A stretch of DNA of 64,000 bases from Siphonodentalium dalli (taxonomy: Eukaryota; Mollusca; Scaphopoda; Gadilida; Siphonodentaliidae), in assembly GCA_032622095.1 (NCBI GenBank), contig CP136065.1, forward strand, positions 21,378,134-21,442,133. Reading direction: 5' to 3'. Shown piece after piece: positions 47,825 through 58,800 of the stretch. The position numbers were made by a program, and so were the translations under genes. The notes under the pieces are model-generated. The model was not told the DNA's origin. It worked only from the letters and a program-made list of their open reading frames with translations, and did no database searches. Each line of letters begins with the position of its first letter. The first letter of the stretch is position 1.

Positions 47825-48009
47825 TTATATCTTACATGGGTTTGCTATAAACATATTGTTTTATAGCTATGAAAATTAAGTAATTCGAAAAAGACTAGTG
47901 TTCTGGTCGTTTCATATACCTTTAACCCCATGTAAGAAATTATCTGCGTCGAATGAATGAAAGCAATTAACACATATAGATTTAGACAAAATCAATTCTT
48001 TGTTCTATA

Positions 48010-48480
48010 AATAAGGGCCATGCATGAAATTAGTGATAAGGTTCATAGGGATCTTCAATTTCTAAGTTTCAGGACATAAAGACAAATTATGAAGTGAGGT
48101 ATAAGGAAATATAGACATATTATTATGTGAGGTACAGGTACATATAGACATATTTTGTGATTATGAAACTATCCGAGCGGAGCTCGCAACAATGCTTCCG
48201 CATTTTGAAGTGTAATGTGTTTATTTTCCTTTTCCGGTAAAAATTAAATACTAAGGAGGCTTTTGTTATTTGGTCTATCATCCGCAAGCTGGCTTTGAAA
48301 TCTGAAATGGAGGTTGCATTGATTATTTTCATAGGTAGTTTGTTCCATTCCAGAACAACGGGTGGGAGGAATGGCTGTTTAAAATGTTTAATGGTGAAAT
48401 AGGAATACAATTTATTTGGAAATCTTAAATTATATTCCGATCATTCCCCGGAGCTTGTTGGTAGGAGATTTGTCTTCATC
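48010..48480 (-). pseudogene. Decayed LINE C-terminal fragment
   Basis: The minus frame at 48410-48123 encodes FLPPVVLEWNKLPMKI followed by SISDFKASL, the terminal signature (P..WN.LP....) of CR1/Jockey-like LINE polyproteins. Upstream motifs are missing and the element carries the 26-bp repeat expansion at 48486-48832. The 3' flank near 48035 (GTGATAAGGTTCATAGGGAT) recurs at about 53431. Confidence 0.7.
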
Positions 48481-48485
48481 GGCAA

Positions 48486-48832
48486 TTCTGTAAATTTCTT
48501 ACCTATACACATTCTGTAAATTTCTTACCTATACACATTCTGTAAATTTCTTACCTATACACATTCTGTAAATTTCTTACCTATACATATTCTGTAAATT
48601 TCTTACCTATACAAATTCTGTAAATTTCTTACCTATACACATTCTGTAAATTTCTTACCTATACACATTCTGTAAATTTCTTACCTATACACATTCTGTA
48701 AATTTCTTACCTATACACATTCTGTAAATTTCTTACCTATACACATTCTGTAAATTTCTTACTTATACACATTCTGTAAATTTCTTACCTATACACATTC
48801 TGTAAATTTCTTACCTATACACATTCTGTAAA
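48486..48832. repeat. 26-bp minisatellite, about 13 copies
   Basis: The unit ATTCTGTAAATTTCTTACCT plus ATACAC recurs with only a few single-base changes. It lies directly beside the LINE fragment and appears to have grown from its coding sequence. Confidence 0.95.
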
Positions 48833-48956
48833 TTGTGTAGTGCGCTCGAGCTATCGCTTATATGAATCAGGTAGCTAAATATGTTCCAGAGTCGGGAGCG
48901 AGTGCACCGTGGAGTGCTAGAGATGAAGGTAACTGAAGAATGGCCTTCACCTGATA

Positions 48957-48969
48957 CATGTGACACGTT
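48957..48969. repeat. Left target-site duplication of the LINE
   Basis: CATGTGACACGTT, repeated exactly at 52172-52184. Confidence 0.85.
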
Positions 48970-48975
48970 TCAATA

Positions 48976-50259
48976 TTGTGGTTCAAGCTGACATCCAGGG
49001 CCTCCCGCTATCTATTGTGTGTCTCATACCGTTCTGATCAATTTTGTAATGATAAGTACTGGGAGTTGATGGATCAGTCCATATCAAATGCATTTGACTT
49101 TAACATCCCCATGATACTAACTGGCGACTTCAACTCGAACGCACTAGACCCCTTATCAAAAATCAGAGAAACCATATCATTTTATAGTCTGCGAAACGTC
49201 ATTGAATCACCAACCAGAGTGACCTCGACAACTTCCACTCTACTAGATCCCATCATCGTGAACGACAATGTTACATGTCAATCCGAAGTGGTTGACTTTG
49301 GAAGATCCATATCAGACCACTGCGCGGTCATTGGGTACTTAAAATATGACTCGGACTCTAATGTCCCCTTCCCCCGACTAGTTAGGAATTATGACAGAGG
49401 CAAATTCGATGAAGCTATAAAGCTCATTAATGATCCAGAGTGGTTGCACGCTATCGAAACAGCACCTGACATAGACTTGGCGACTGATATTTTTACCACC
49501 AAATTTCTCGAAATTATGGACCAAACTGTTCCACAATCAAAAGTTTTAATAAGACCTAAAGACAAACATTGGTTCACTTCAGAATTGAGAACGATGATTC
49601 GGAAAAGAGATAGACTGCGTAAAATTGCTTTGAAATCAAAAAAAGAAACTGACTTGTCCAAATTCAAAAAAGCTCGAAATACTGTCAATAATATGAAAAA
49701 ATATGCCAGAGCCCGTTATGAACAAACACTACAAAAAAATGTCCGTGAACACCCTTCCTCAAAATATTTCTGGTACTGTATAAAGGATATTATGCAAACT
49801 AAGCATAAGGGTGCTATCCCCCCTCTAACTAATGACAAAGGAAACTTAGTATTTGATGATCACACCAAAGCGACAATGCTCAACGGTGCGTTCATCTCAA
49901 ATTCAGAACTCGACGATTGGTCGTGCAGTTTACCGACATTCACCCAGAAATGTAGTAACACAGTAACAGACATTGAAATCACTATCGATGATATTATTTC
50001 TGCTATTGGGACCCTGAAACCTAATAAAGCATCTGTCCACGATGGAATTACTGTTAAAATGATCCAATACACAACCCCAGCTATCGCCACCCCCCTTAAA
50101 GCGTTATTTGAAAAATCGCTTGAACTTTGTGCATTCCCAACACAATGGAAGCTAGCAAATGTTATCCCTATATACAAGAAAAATGACAAATCAAGCTGTA
50201 AAAACTACCGCCCAATATCCTTACTCCCGTGCCTTAGCAAGATCTTAGAATTGTACTAA
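48976..50259 (+). pseudogene. LINE endonuclease (C-terminal part) and start of reverse transcriptase
   Basis: This open frame of 427 codons shows the endonuclease motifs LTGDFN (residues about 48-53) and SDH (113-115), the catalytic aspartate and histidine pair of APE-like nucleases. A charged linker follows, then the beginning of reverse transcriptase with LKPNKASVHDGI and NYRPISLL near the end. The frame closes early at LELY through a frame shift; the rest continues in another frame from 50268. The apparent ATG is only where the open frame begins, since the element is truncated. It would nick target DNA and prime reverse transcription if intact. Confidence 0.92.
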
Positions 50260-50267
50260 AATACTTA

Positions 50268-51488
50268 ATGGTCCACTTTTCAAATAATAATATACTATAT
50301 CAATACCAATCTGGGTTTGTTCCTGGACATAGCACAACTTTCCAGTTACTCGAGATATACCACACCCTGTGCCAAGCCCTCGATGAGAAGTCATATACGT
50401 CGGCAATTTTTTGCGATATTTCCAAAGCATTTGAGAGAGTCTGGCACAGGGGGTTGTTATTCAAACTGGAACAATTCGGAGTAGCCGGCAATGTCCACAG
50501 TTGGTTGAATAGCTATCTCTGTAACAGATCACAACGCGTCCTAGTTGGTAAATCTTTCTCGGATTATCGTAGTATCCCAGCAGGAGTCCCACAGGGCTCA
50601 ATACTTGGACCTTTTTTATTTTTGACGTATATAAACGACCTAGCAACGACAATACATTCCCTAACTCGCATGTACGCAGATGATACTTGCTTTTTCAGTG
50701 TCCAACCTTCACTTGATGACTGTACACGCGAACTTTTTGAAGATCTGGATAGAGTTTCTTGTTGGTCAAAACAATGGTTGGTTACTTTCAATGCAGACAA
50801 AACAAAATCAATGGTGTTCTCACTTACTCCCTCGACAGATTCTTTGGATCTCGAACTTGGTGATAACGAAATAGAGCAAGTTGACTGTCATAAACATCTT
50901 GGAGTATCTATACAATCGAACCTTCATTGGGACACCCATATAAATTAAATTTGTAGCCGAGTGTCAACCAGACTGTCACAACTGAGGAGAATAAAAATTC
51001 TTGTAAATAGACAAACCCTCGAGATAATGTTCAAAACTTACGTACTTCCTATAATGGAGTACGGAGATGTTGTTTGGGATAATGCACCCGATTGCCTCCT
51101 CCGGAAACTCGACCGCCTATACACAGACGCTGGTAGAATAGTAAGTGGTCTCACGCGTTCGGTGTCAGATGAAAAAGTCTTATTTGAACTTGGATGGCCC
51201 CCATTAAGCGAAAGACGAAACCTCCATAAAATGCACACCTGGAACAAAATAATTACTCATCATGTCCCTTCCTACCTCACCAATCTATTACCAGCTACCG
51301 TCGCTGAAGCATCTCGATACCCCATCAGAAACCCCTTGCGATACATAAACTACTTTACGAACACGACTCATTTCAAATCGAGTTTCGTCCCATCCATGAT
51401 AGCTGAATGGAATCTATCATGTAAAACTACTACCGATAAAACAAAAGTGGTTGACCCTCTTCAGAACCAAGTAAAGAAGAAATCATAA
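50268..51488 (+). pseudogene. LINE reverse transcriptase core and thumb, with a stop
   Basis: The first block (50268-50945) holds FCDISKAFERVWH (catalytic aspartate), AGVPQGSILGP and the YADD catalytic motif (residues 136-139 of this block). So the palm active site is still readable. A TAA at 50946-50948 interrupts the frame. The second block (50961-51485, same frame) has the thumb-like segment with YVLPIMEYGDVVWDNA, common in Jockey/CR1 elements. The frame is lost again near 51480. Confidence 0.9.
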
Positions 51489-51493
51489 GTAAC

Positions 51494-51877
51494 ATGTATA
51501 GAACATTCTGTAATAAAGAACTGACTTTGAAACCCCCACCATATTTCAATACAGGTCAAAGGAGATTAAATATTTTGCACTGTAGACTTAGAAATAACTG
51601 TAGCGACCTAAACTTTTATAAATATGAAAACTACATCTCAGCTCATTCAAATTGTACTTGTGGTAATTCATGTGAAGACGCAAACCATTTTTCCTTCAGT
51701 TGTCCTCTGTACGCAGTAGCGCTAAATCGGATGTGGGCTCGTATGGGTGAACTTAACGTGACTATTGTCTCCGAAAAAGATCTCCTGTTTGGTGTACAAC
51801 ACTACAGCGGAAAGCTAAATGCGCGCCTGTTTGAGACAGTACAATCATTTTTCTCATCTACAGACCGTTTCTCTTAA
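51494..51877 (+). pseudogene. LINE C-terminal zinc-knuckle-like region
   Basis: It contains LHCRLRNNCSDLN and a CTCGNSCEDANHFSFSCP block (C-x-C...H...C), the conserved tail of these polyproteins. It is in a different frame from the upstream reverse transcriptase. The 3' untranslated region runs to 52171. Confidence 0.85.
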
Positions 51878-52171
51878 TCTCTTAATCTAATAATTATCAG
51901 AATTTTTTCGTTATAGTTTCCCTTACCCCAATTCTGCGAGACCACAGCCACTCCAACGGCCACACTTAAACATTAACTTCTACAATACACCTGAATTAAA
52001 ACCATCTCCGATATTTGAATTTATTAGCAATTGAATGCCAGGGGAGAGGAGCTCCGATAAGTTCGGCAACTTGTGCTCCGATCCTCTGTGCCCACACTCA
52101 TACCATTATTGTTATATTTAATCTGTGTAATATATATTGTATATAGTGGGTCACAATAAATATGTTCAAAT

Positions 52172-52184
52172 CATGTGACACGTT
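52172..52184. repeat. Right target-site duplication of the LINE
   Basis: CATGTGACACGTT, identical to 48957-48969. Confidence 0.85.
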
Positions 52185-52715
52185 ATTAAAGGGTGAAATC
52201 TTGTATATTTGATTTGTACATCATATCTATAAATAATTTAAACTGGTGAATTAATGGGGGAATGGATTTTTGTGAGTGGGAAATTTATTTAACTAGCTGC
52301 TGTAGTTCTGGGTTTTTCCAGATAAAATTTGGCTGTGTGATAGCCCTGTCGTACACCTCGGGATTTGTTTTAAAAAATAAACACATGACCTATGATTTTT
52401 CTTGCATTTTCGTGATCAACTGGTGTCAATCTAGCTTGGTAAATATAATTGGAGGGGCCTGCATGCTTCGATTCAGTGAATTTGGCCGATACTTTAACAC
52501 TGTCGTCTATGCGAAACCATTTAGTTCAGTGATTCCTATAGTGGTACAGAACGATTTAGACTGCTTACGATTCTAGCGGCGTCTTTGTGTTGAGTTTTTC
52601 CAATAAATATTCACGGGCGGATACCATACGACGTCCGTCTTTCCAGTTCAATACATGTTATAGGCTGCCATAATATATAGAGATCTATAGTGGTAAGCCG
52701 TCCGTGGAACTGACA
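52185..52715. other. Region between the LINE and gene B, no gene seen
   Basis: A 104-codon frame at 52262-52576 has no recognisable domain. The region should contain the gene B promoter, but no core element could be assigned. Confidence 0.4.
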
Positions 52716-52716
52716 C

Positions 52717-52883
52717 ATTCATCGCTGGTGCACGAAGGGGGCGCGTTGTGATACCTCTATCGTCATACATCCATTCATCGCTGGTGCACGAAGGGGGCGC
52801 GTTGTGATACCTCTATCGTCATACATCCATTCATCGCTGGTGCACGAAGGGGGTGCGTTGTGATACATGTATCGTCATACTTC
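52717..52883. repeat. 56-bp triplicate directly upstream of gene B
   Basis: Units start ATTCATCGCTGGTGCACGAA at 52717, 52773 and 52829. The first two are near identical, and the third has GGTGCG for GGCGCG and a changed end. The last unit ends about 20 bases before the gene B ATG, so the array lies in its 5' untranslated or promoter region. Confidence 0.93.
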
Positions 52884-52901
52884 AGCTTTACTTCAGGAAG
52901 A

Positions 52902-53190
52902 ATGTCCCGTTCCTTTGCACTTGTTCACGGCTGCTTGCTGTTCGGAGTAGCTGTGTCCACCGGATTCATTGAGAAGCGAGTGATCATTGAATTAGTTCCT
53001 GGGGTCCCTGCATGTTGGGGGACCCACGAATTGCTCGGCGTTGTTCGATCTGAGATGCACTGTGCACAAAAGTGTGTCAAAACTGATTTTTGCAGACGAT
53101 ACTCTTACAATTCAGTGACCGGAGCGTGCCACATCAGCGCCGGGGACCTGATTTCTAACATCACTGGAGCCGATGTGTACATCCTTGTCG
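52902..53190 (+). CDS. PAN-WSC secreted protein B, exon 1
   Basis: The ATG at 52902 is chosen because it gives a signal peptide (MSRSFALVHGCLLFGVAVS) collinear with gene A and exactly the same exon length, 289 nt. The PAN/Apple-like domain has VPACW, SEMHCAQKC, DFCRRYSYN and GACHIS. The exon ends in phase 1 at GTCG before donor GTAGGT (53191). From the signal peptide boundary onward the paralogues share most residues (TGFIEKR, ELVPGVPACW against KGFIEKR, ELVPVVPSCW). The rest of the protein lies 9.3 kb downstream. Likely secreted; role unknown. The open frame extends a little upstream without an ATG in good context. Confidence 0.9.
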
Positions 53191-53370
53191 GTAGGTTATT
53201 ATTCGCACGATTCCTTGAACATAATATAGTTGAAGATCTAATCAGGGATCCAGGTTAATAAATGTTTATAAAATTAGTTTATGTATAAAATAGCACAGAC
53301 CGCAACTTGTTACATTTAAAGACGCAACTTTCTATCAGAATATTTTGGAAAATATAGTCGCTACGATACG
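53191..53370. other. Gene B intron 1, start
   Basis: Starts with the donor GTAGGT; no other feature seen. Confidence 0.6.
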
Positions 53371-53660
53371 ATACGATACGATACGATTTATTTGCATAAA
53401 CACCAATAAAGGCAGTATGCTAACATTTAGTGATAAGGTTCATAGGGATCTTCAATTCTACGCTATGGGGATATCTATATCCTAATATGTGAATATACGA
53501 TTTATTTGCATAAACACCAATAAAGATTTCCGCACATCTGTTTCAATAAATAAAGATTTCCGTCGGTGCGCGAATATCTGAGCGAAAAATAGCACTGCGC
53601 GATGAAATATGAATAAAATGATTGGTCAGATACAAAGGGGTGTATATTCACATATTAGGA
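53360..53660 (-). mobile_element. LINE 3' end with (ATCGT)n tail and dispersed words
   Basis: On the minus strand, TTTATTGGTGTTTATGCAAA runs into ATCGT repeats at about 53362-53387. The TTATTTGCATAAACACCAAT word recurs at about 53505. A motif with GGGGATATCTATATCCTAAT occurs at 53465, as the inverse near 53640-53665, and again at 53796 and 54547. Confidence 0.55.
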
Positions 53661-53667
53661 TATAGAT

Positions 53668-53916
53668 CACACTGCATTGAACGCAATAAAATCAACACTA
53701 TTTCGTTAAATTTACACTCAAATGGCATATTATAAGAGCACTGTTTTCATGCTGTTCGGAGTAGCTGTGTAGCATAAGGTTTATAACCCGGTGCTATGGG
53801 GATATCTATATCTTAATAGCTACTCCAAACAGCATGAAAACAGTGCTCTTATAATATGCCATTTGAGTGTAAATTTAACGAAATAGTGTTGGTTTTATTG
53901 CGTTCAATGCAGTGTG
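53668..53916. repeat. Foldback repeat with ~100-nt arms and a gene B match
   Basis: 53668-53770 pairs with 53817-53916 almost perfectly. The end of the left arm (53750-53770) is identical over 21 nt to the signal-peptide coding segment of gene B exon 1 (52936-52956). It lies in gene B intron 1, about 0.5 kb after exon 1. Confidence 0.85.
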
Positions 53917-53919
53917 GAT

Positions 53920-55320
53920 GGAAGTTAGCCTAACGTTTGTATGCGTGGAATTTTGCGTTCCGCATAAAATGTCAGACCAACTTGCATCCATGCTCCTTGG
54001 AACGTAACAAAATCAACATCCATTTCTTACAAACACATTAGTGTGACTGTTCTGAACCGATTCTTCTACCAGTATAGGTGCTCAGACGGTAATATTGGAG
54101 AAGTCAAGCATTTGATGATAATAGGAACTAATTGGAACATATGAACAATACCTTCACGGAATATTTTGAAGCTTTCCGTCCACTCGATTGTCGTGGGCCA
54201 TATTTTGTTTTTGTCATAAACGGCACATTTTTCGTCGATAAAATTCACTATACCACCGAAATTTGTTAGAGAGTTACGAAGCTACTGATAATTAGTTCAA
54301 CCATAGGATGGAAATTGTGATGGGGGTATAGGTATGATTGTATTAACACTGTTACCATTGCAACATCATGCCAACATACATGTAATACAATGTTAGAAAA
54401 TATCGTCGCTTTGATGGTATCGGACCGTATAGTTTTCCGACGATGATAATGATTTATTCTCATAATTCGCATGAACATAGAGAAGTACAGAGAAAGAAGT
54501 ATTTACAAAAGAATATATATACATTATATACATGTATCCGGTGATATGGGGATATCTATATCCTAATATGTGAATATACTATTAATGTATGTTGTTATCG
54601 TGTTTCATTTGGCTCTGTGGTATGAATTTGTCCTGTACGAAAGTGTTAGTACTGCTTCCTGAAACAGATGACTCCATGTATCATCGTTTACATCTCTTTT
54701 CAACGGTAAATAGTCGGTAATATAACATTAGTAATTTGACAGAGTCTTTCTGATGACAGATATAGTTACATAGTGTGTTTGTCATAGCTAATTAGGAGTG
54801 ACAATATTAAGATAATTTGACAAATTCAGAGATTTAATTGATTGATGAGTTCGGATCAGGACTGTCGCCCAGTTTGGGTGTTGCCTGACATGCATGCAGG
54901 TGTTGTTTATACGTGGTTCAAAACTTTTAGCTGTCTTCAGGTTAAGTTATGGATTGGAAGGGGGTCAACACACAAACAATGGGCTGGTATAAGTTCGCCC
55001 CTAAAAGGGGACAGTCCTCCGTTAAATTATCGTTTAAATGAGCACCTTCAGCAATATATAATGTATATATGTATACATGTACAATATACGCATTTAACAG
55101 TATAGTATATATTAGTATATCATAGAGCAATGGATTGGATAATACATATAATGAATATGAATATATTAAATATATTTGAAGAGACAATTCATATCTAATA
55201 TACAAAAGTTGAAGTGGAATTTTAGCATAAAGTGTTATCATGATGTGATTATGTTTGAGAGCTCTGTGTTCGGACCAGCATGCATATTCGGTTTAGAATT
55301 ATGGGGTCATATGAGTTCAG
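53920..55320. other. Gene B intron 1, unassigned
   Basis: AT-rich, no gene recognised. One more copy of the GGGGATATCTATATCC word at 54547. Several (TA)-rich tracts lie at 55050-55200. Confidence 0.45.
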
Positions 55321-55329
55321 GATTTCATC

Positions 55330-55640
55330 CATAATCAAAATATTTATATTATCACCATATTTTTGGGGGGTAATTTTCTTCCTTATGTGCGCAAATTTTT
55401 TTGCATTCCAATAAATAGTGGAATATGTCTGCTATCATGTTATGGTTACATAAGCGACATTTTCTATCCTTGTGGGGTGTTCCGTTCCATCTCCCAGTTT
55501 ATATTGGGAGGTTGTGGTTCACTGTTCTGAATCTGCAGAATTCAATTCGGTTTTTACTTTGTAAGATATCAAGATATTTTTCAAAGGAAAAATGGTGTTT
55601 AAATGTGCGATATATTTGGCCTCTACTTGATTTGTTCATT
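55330..55640 (-). pseudogene. Decayed LINE C-terminal fragment
   Basis: On the minus strand, YRTFKHHFSFEKYLDIL is followed, after a stop, by RKCRLCN and ADIFHYLLEC. This is the same zinc-knuckle tail as in the other LINE fragments. The plus-strand frame at 55425-55685 is its shadow. Confidence 0.7.
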
Positions 55641-55680
55641 TCACGGTTCCTCTATCACATCAATATAATACAGATAATGT

Positions 55681-57680
55681 TATGATATCCCATTCTGTTC
55701 ATCCTATACACATATCCGTATATGATATCCCATTCTGTTCATCCTATACACATATCCGTGTATGATATCCCATTCTGTTCATCCTATACACATATCCGTG
55801 TATGATATCCCATTCTGTTCATCCTATACACATATCCGTGTATGATATCCCATTCTGTTCATCCTATACACATATCCGTGTATGATATCCCATTCTGTTC
55901 ATCCTATACACATATCCGTGTATGATATCCCATTCTGTTCATCCTATACACATATCCGTGTATGATATCCCATTCTGTTCATCCTATACACATATCCGTG
56001 TATGATATCTCATTCTGTTCATCCTATACACATATCCGTGTATGATATCCCATTCTGTTCATCCTATACACATATCCGTGTATGATATCCCATTCTGTTC
56101 ATCCTATACACATATCCGTGTATGATATCCCATTCTGTTCATCCTATACACATATCCGTGTATGATATCCCATTCTGTTCATCATATACACATATCCGTG
56201 TATGATATCCCATTCTGTTCATCATATACACATATCCGTGTATGATATCCCATTCTGTTCATCCTATACACATATCCGTGTATGATAACCCATTCTGTTC
56301 ATCCTATACACATATCCGTGTATGACATCCCATTCTGTTCATCCTATACACATATCCGTGTATGATATCCAATTCTGTTCATCCTATACACATATCCGTG
56401 TATGATATCCCATTCTATTCATCCTATACACATATCCGTGTATGATATCCCATTCTGTTCATCCTATACACATATCCGTGTATGATATCCCATTCTGTTC
56501 ATCCTATACACATATCCGTGTATGATATCCCATTCTGTTCATCCTATACACATATCCGTGTATGATATCCCATTCTGTTCATCCGATACACATATCCGTG
56601 TATGATATCCCATTCTGTTCATCCTATACACATATCCGTGTATGATATCCCATTCTGTTCATCCTATACACATATCCGTGCATGATATCCCATTCTGTTC
56701 ATCCTATACACATATCCGTGTATGATATCCCATTCTGTTCATCCTATACACATATCCGTGTATGATATCCCATTCTGTTCATCCGATACACATATCCGTG
56801 TATGATATCCCATTCTGTTCATCCTATACACATATCCGTGTATGATATCCCATTCTGTTCATCCTATACACATGTCCGTGTATGATATCCCATTCTGTTC
56901 ATCCTATACAAATATCCGTGTATGATATCCCATTCTGTTCATCCTATACACATATCCGTGTATGATATCCCATTCTGTTCATCCTATACACATATCCGTG
57001 TATGATATCCCATTCTGTTCATCCTATACACATATCCGTGTATGACATCCCATTCTGTTCATCCTATACACATATCCGTGTATGATATCCCATTCTGTTC
57101 ATCCTATACACATATCCGTGTATGATATCCCATTCTATTCATCCTATACACATATCCGTGTATGATATCCCATTCTGTTCATCCTATACAAATATCCGTG
57201 TATGATATCCCATTCTGTTCATCCTATACACATATCCGTGTATGATATCCCATTCTGTTCATCCTATACACATATCCGTGTATGATATCCCATTCTGTTC
57301 ATCCGATACACATATCCGTGTATGATATCCCATTCTGTTCATCCTATACACATATCCGTGTATGATATCCCATTCTGTTCATCCTATACACATATCCGTG
57401 CATGATATCCCATTCTGTTCATCCTATACACATATCCGTGTATGATATCCCATTCTGTTCATCCTATACACATATCCGTGTATGATATCCCATTCTGTTC
57501 ATCCGATACACATGTCCGTGTATGATATCCCATTCTGTTCATCCTATACACATGTCCGTGTATGATATCCCATTCTGTTCATCCTATACACATATCCGTG
57601 TATGATATCCCATTCTGTTCATCCTATACACATATCCGTATATGATATCCCATTCTGTTCATCCTATACACATATCCGTG
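55681..57680. repeat. 40-bp minisatellite, exactly 50 copies, in gene B intron 1
   Basis: The unit is TATGATATCCCATTCTGTTC followed by ATCCTATACACATATCCGTG. The phase never slips over 2,000 bp, so there are no indels. Rare variants (GACATCC, CTATTC, CCGATACA, GTGCATG) recur at a constant distance of 720 bp, i.e. 18 units. Confidence 0.98.
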
Positions 57681-57869
57681 TAAGCACGGATATTTATCCG
57701 TGTAAGCACGGATATTTACTCTCTTGTGTCTGTAAATATATCCATAATTATATATATAACATCTTCATTGATATGGAGGAATAAACTATCTTTCTTCCTA
57801 TGCCACGATCTTAGTTCATGGATGCGTGTTGTGCTGGTTTTTGATACACAGGCTAGTGTATACATTTGA

Positions 57870-58045
57870 TGTAAGCCGATGTCAGCTTTACCGAATCAAA
57901 TGCAAAAATGAATCTAGTCCAGTGAGATGTCATAGAACTTACAGAACTTTCAAAGACAATTATGACATAGAACCGTACCCGAGGCACGTTCGATCGTCCG
58001 CGACAAGAGAGATGTTCACTCGACTACGTGTTAGCACCAATTTAA
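57870..58045 (+). pseudogene. Decayed LINE C-terminal fragment, cut by the inverted repeat
   Basis: It encodes YRTFKDNYDIEPYPR and MFTRLRVSTN, parallel to YRCFKEQYEIEPYLL and LRVSNH in the copy at 9385. It stops where the 4-kb inverted repeat begins, so the zinc-knuckle part is missing. Confidence 0.7.
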
Positions 58046-58679
58046 ACCACCATCCACCTTATTAGAATCATCATATATCATGAAGGTGATTCTTATATAT
58101 TTTATGGAAATCTTCTCATTCAATATGACTTTTCATCACAACCGGGACTCGTATAAGAAAAACACATACTGAACACAGCATTGTATAATTGTATAATGTT
58201 TTATGTCTTTTTCTTGTACGAGTCCTGGTTGTGGTGAAAATATGACTTTTCATCACAACATGAACGAATACAAGAAAACACATACTGTACACAAGATTGT
58301 ATAATGACATTTGTGTAATCCATAAAACTAAGTGATATTGGAATCGATTCCAGTCCAATATGACTTTCGGGAGTCCAATATTACTTTCGGGAGTCCAATG
58401 TGACTTTCCCCCGGATTATCATGCGATGGCCTTTGCCCAAACAGAAATAGTGTTAGTTAGGGATGGATGGGATGTATGCACAGTTATGGTGTAGGATTTT
58501 ATATTTGAGCACATATGATGTACGCATAATTAAGTGGATAAGTATATAGGAATTCGTGTAGCAGAATTCCAAGTGTAAGATACAGCACTTTACGGGTAGG
58601 TAAAATGTAACACGTGGTTGGTATATATATTTATAACACTTGAGTTTTTTGAGTGAAGACTTCATATAGATGCTGTTAA

Positions 58680-58790
58680 TGTCCCAACCCCGGTGCTATC
58701 TCCATGACACACCATACCACATGAACTGTCAGACACCCGGTGGTTTGTACCCTACAACATTAACTGTCTGATGCACCCTGTCGTATGTCC
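58680..58790 (-). pseudogene. Degraded WSC exon relic (left arm)
   Basis: This is the inverse copy of 59700-59835. Read on the minus strand, it shows remnants of exon 3 of the WSC genes (GACATACGACAGGGTGCATC, GGTGTCTGACAGTTCATG, TGTGTCATGGAGATAGCACC) with the frame destroyed. Confidence 0.55.
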
Positions 58791-58800
58791 AATAACAGGA

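Larger units (their letters stand above)
48970..52171 (+). mobile_element. 5'-truncated non-LTR retrotransposon (LINE), 3.2 kb
   Basis: The element carries part of an APE-type endonuclease, a reverse transcriptase and a C-terminal zinc-knuckle-like region, in that order, bounded by a 13-bp target-site duplication. It lacks the N-terminal half of the endonuclease and any first ORF, as expected from incomplete reverse transcription. The coding region is broken in three places (frame change near 50255, stop at 50946-50948, frame change near 51480), so this copy is dead. Domain order and the C-terminal cysteine motif resemble the Jockey/CR1 superfamily; the clade is uncertain. It lies between genes A and B, 0.7 kb upstream of gene B. 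Confidence 0.93.

Noticed and set aside
48976-50259. 427-codon frame considered as a host gene
   Set aside because: Contains GDFN, SDH and reverse-transcriptase motifs, and lies inside a target-site duplication; it is a LINE remnant.
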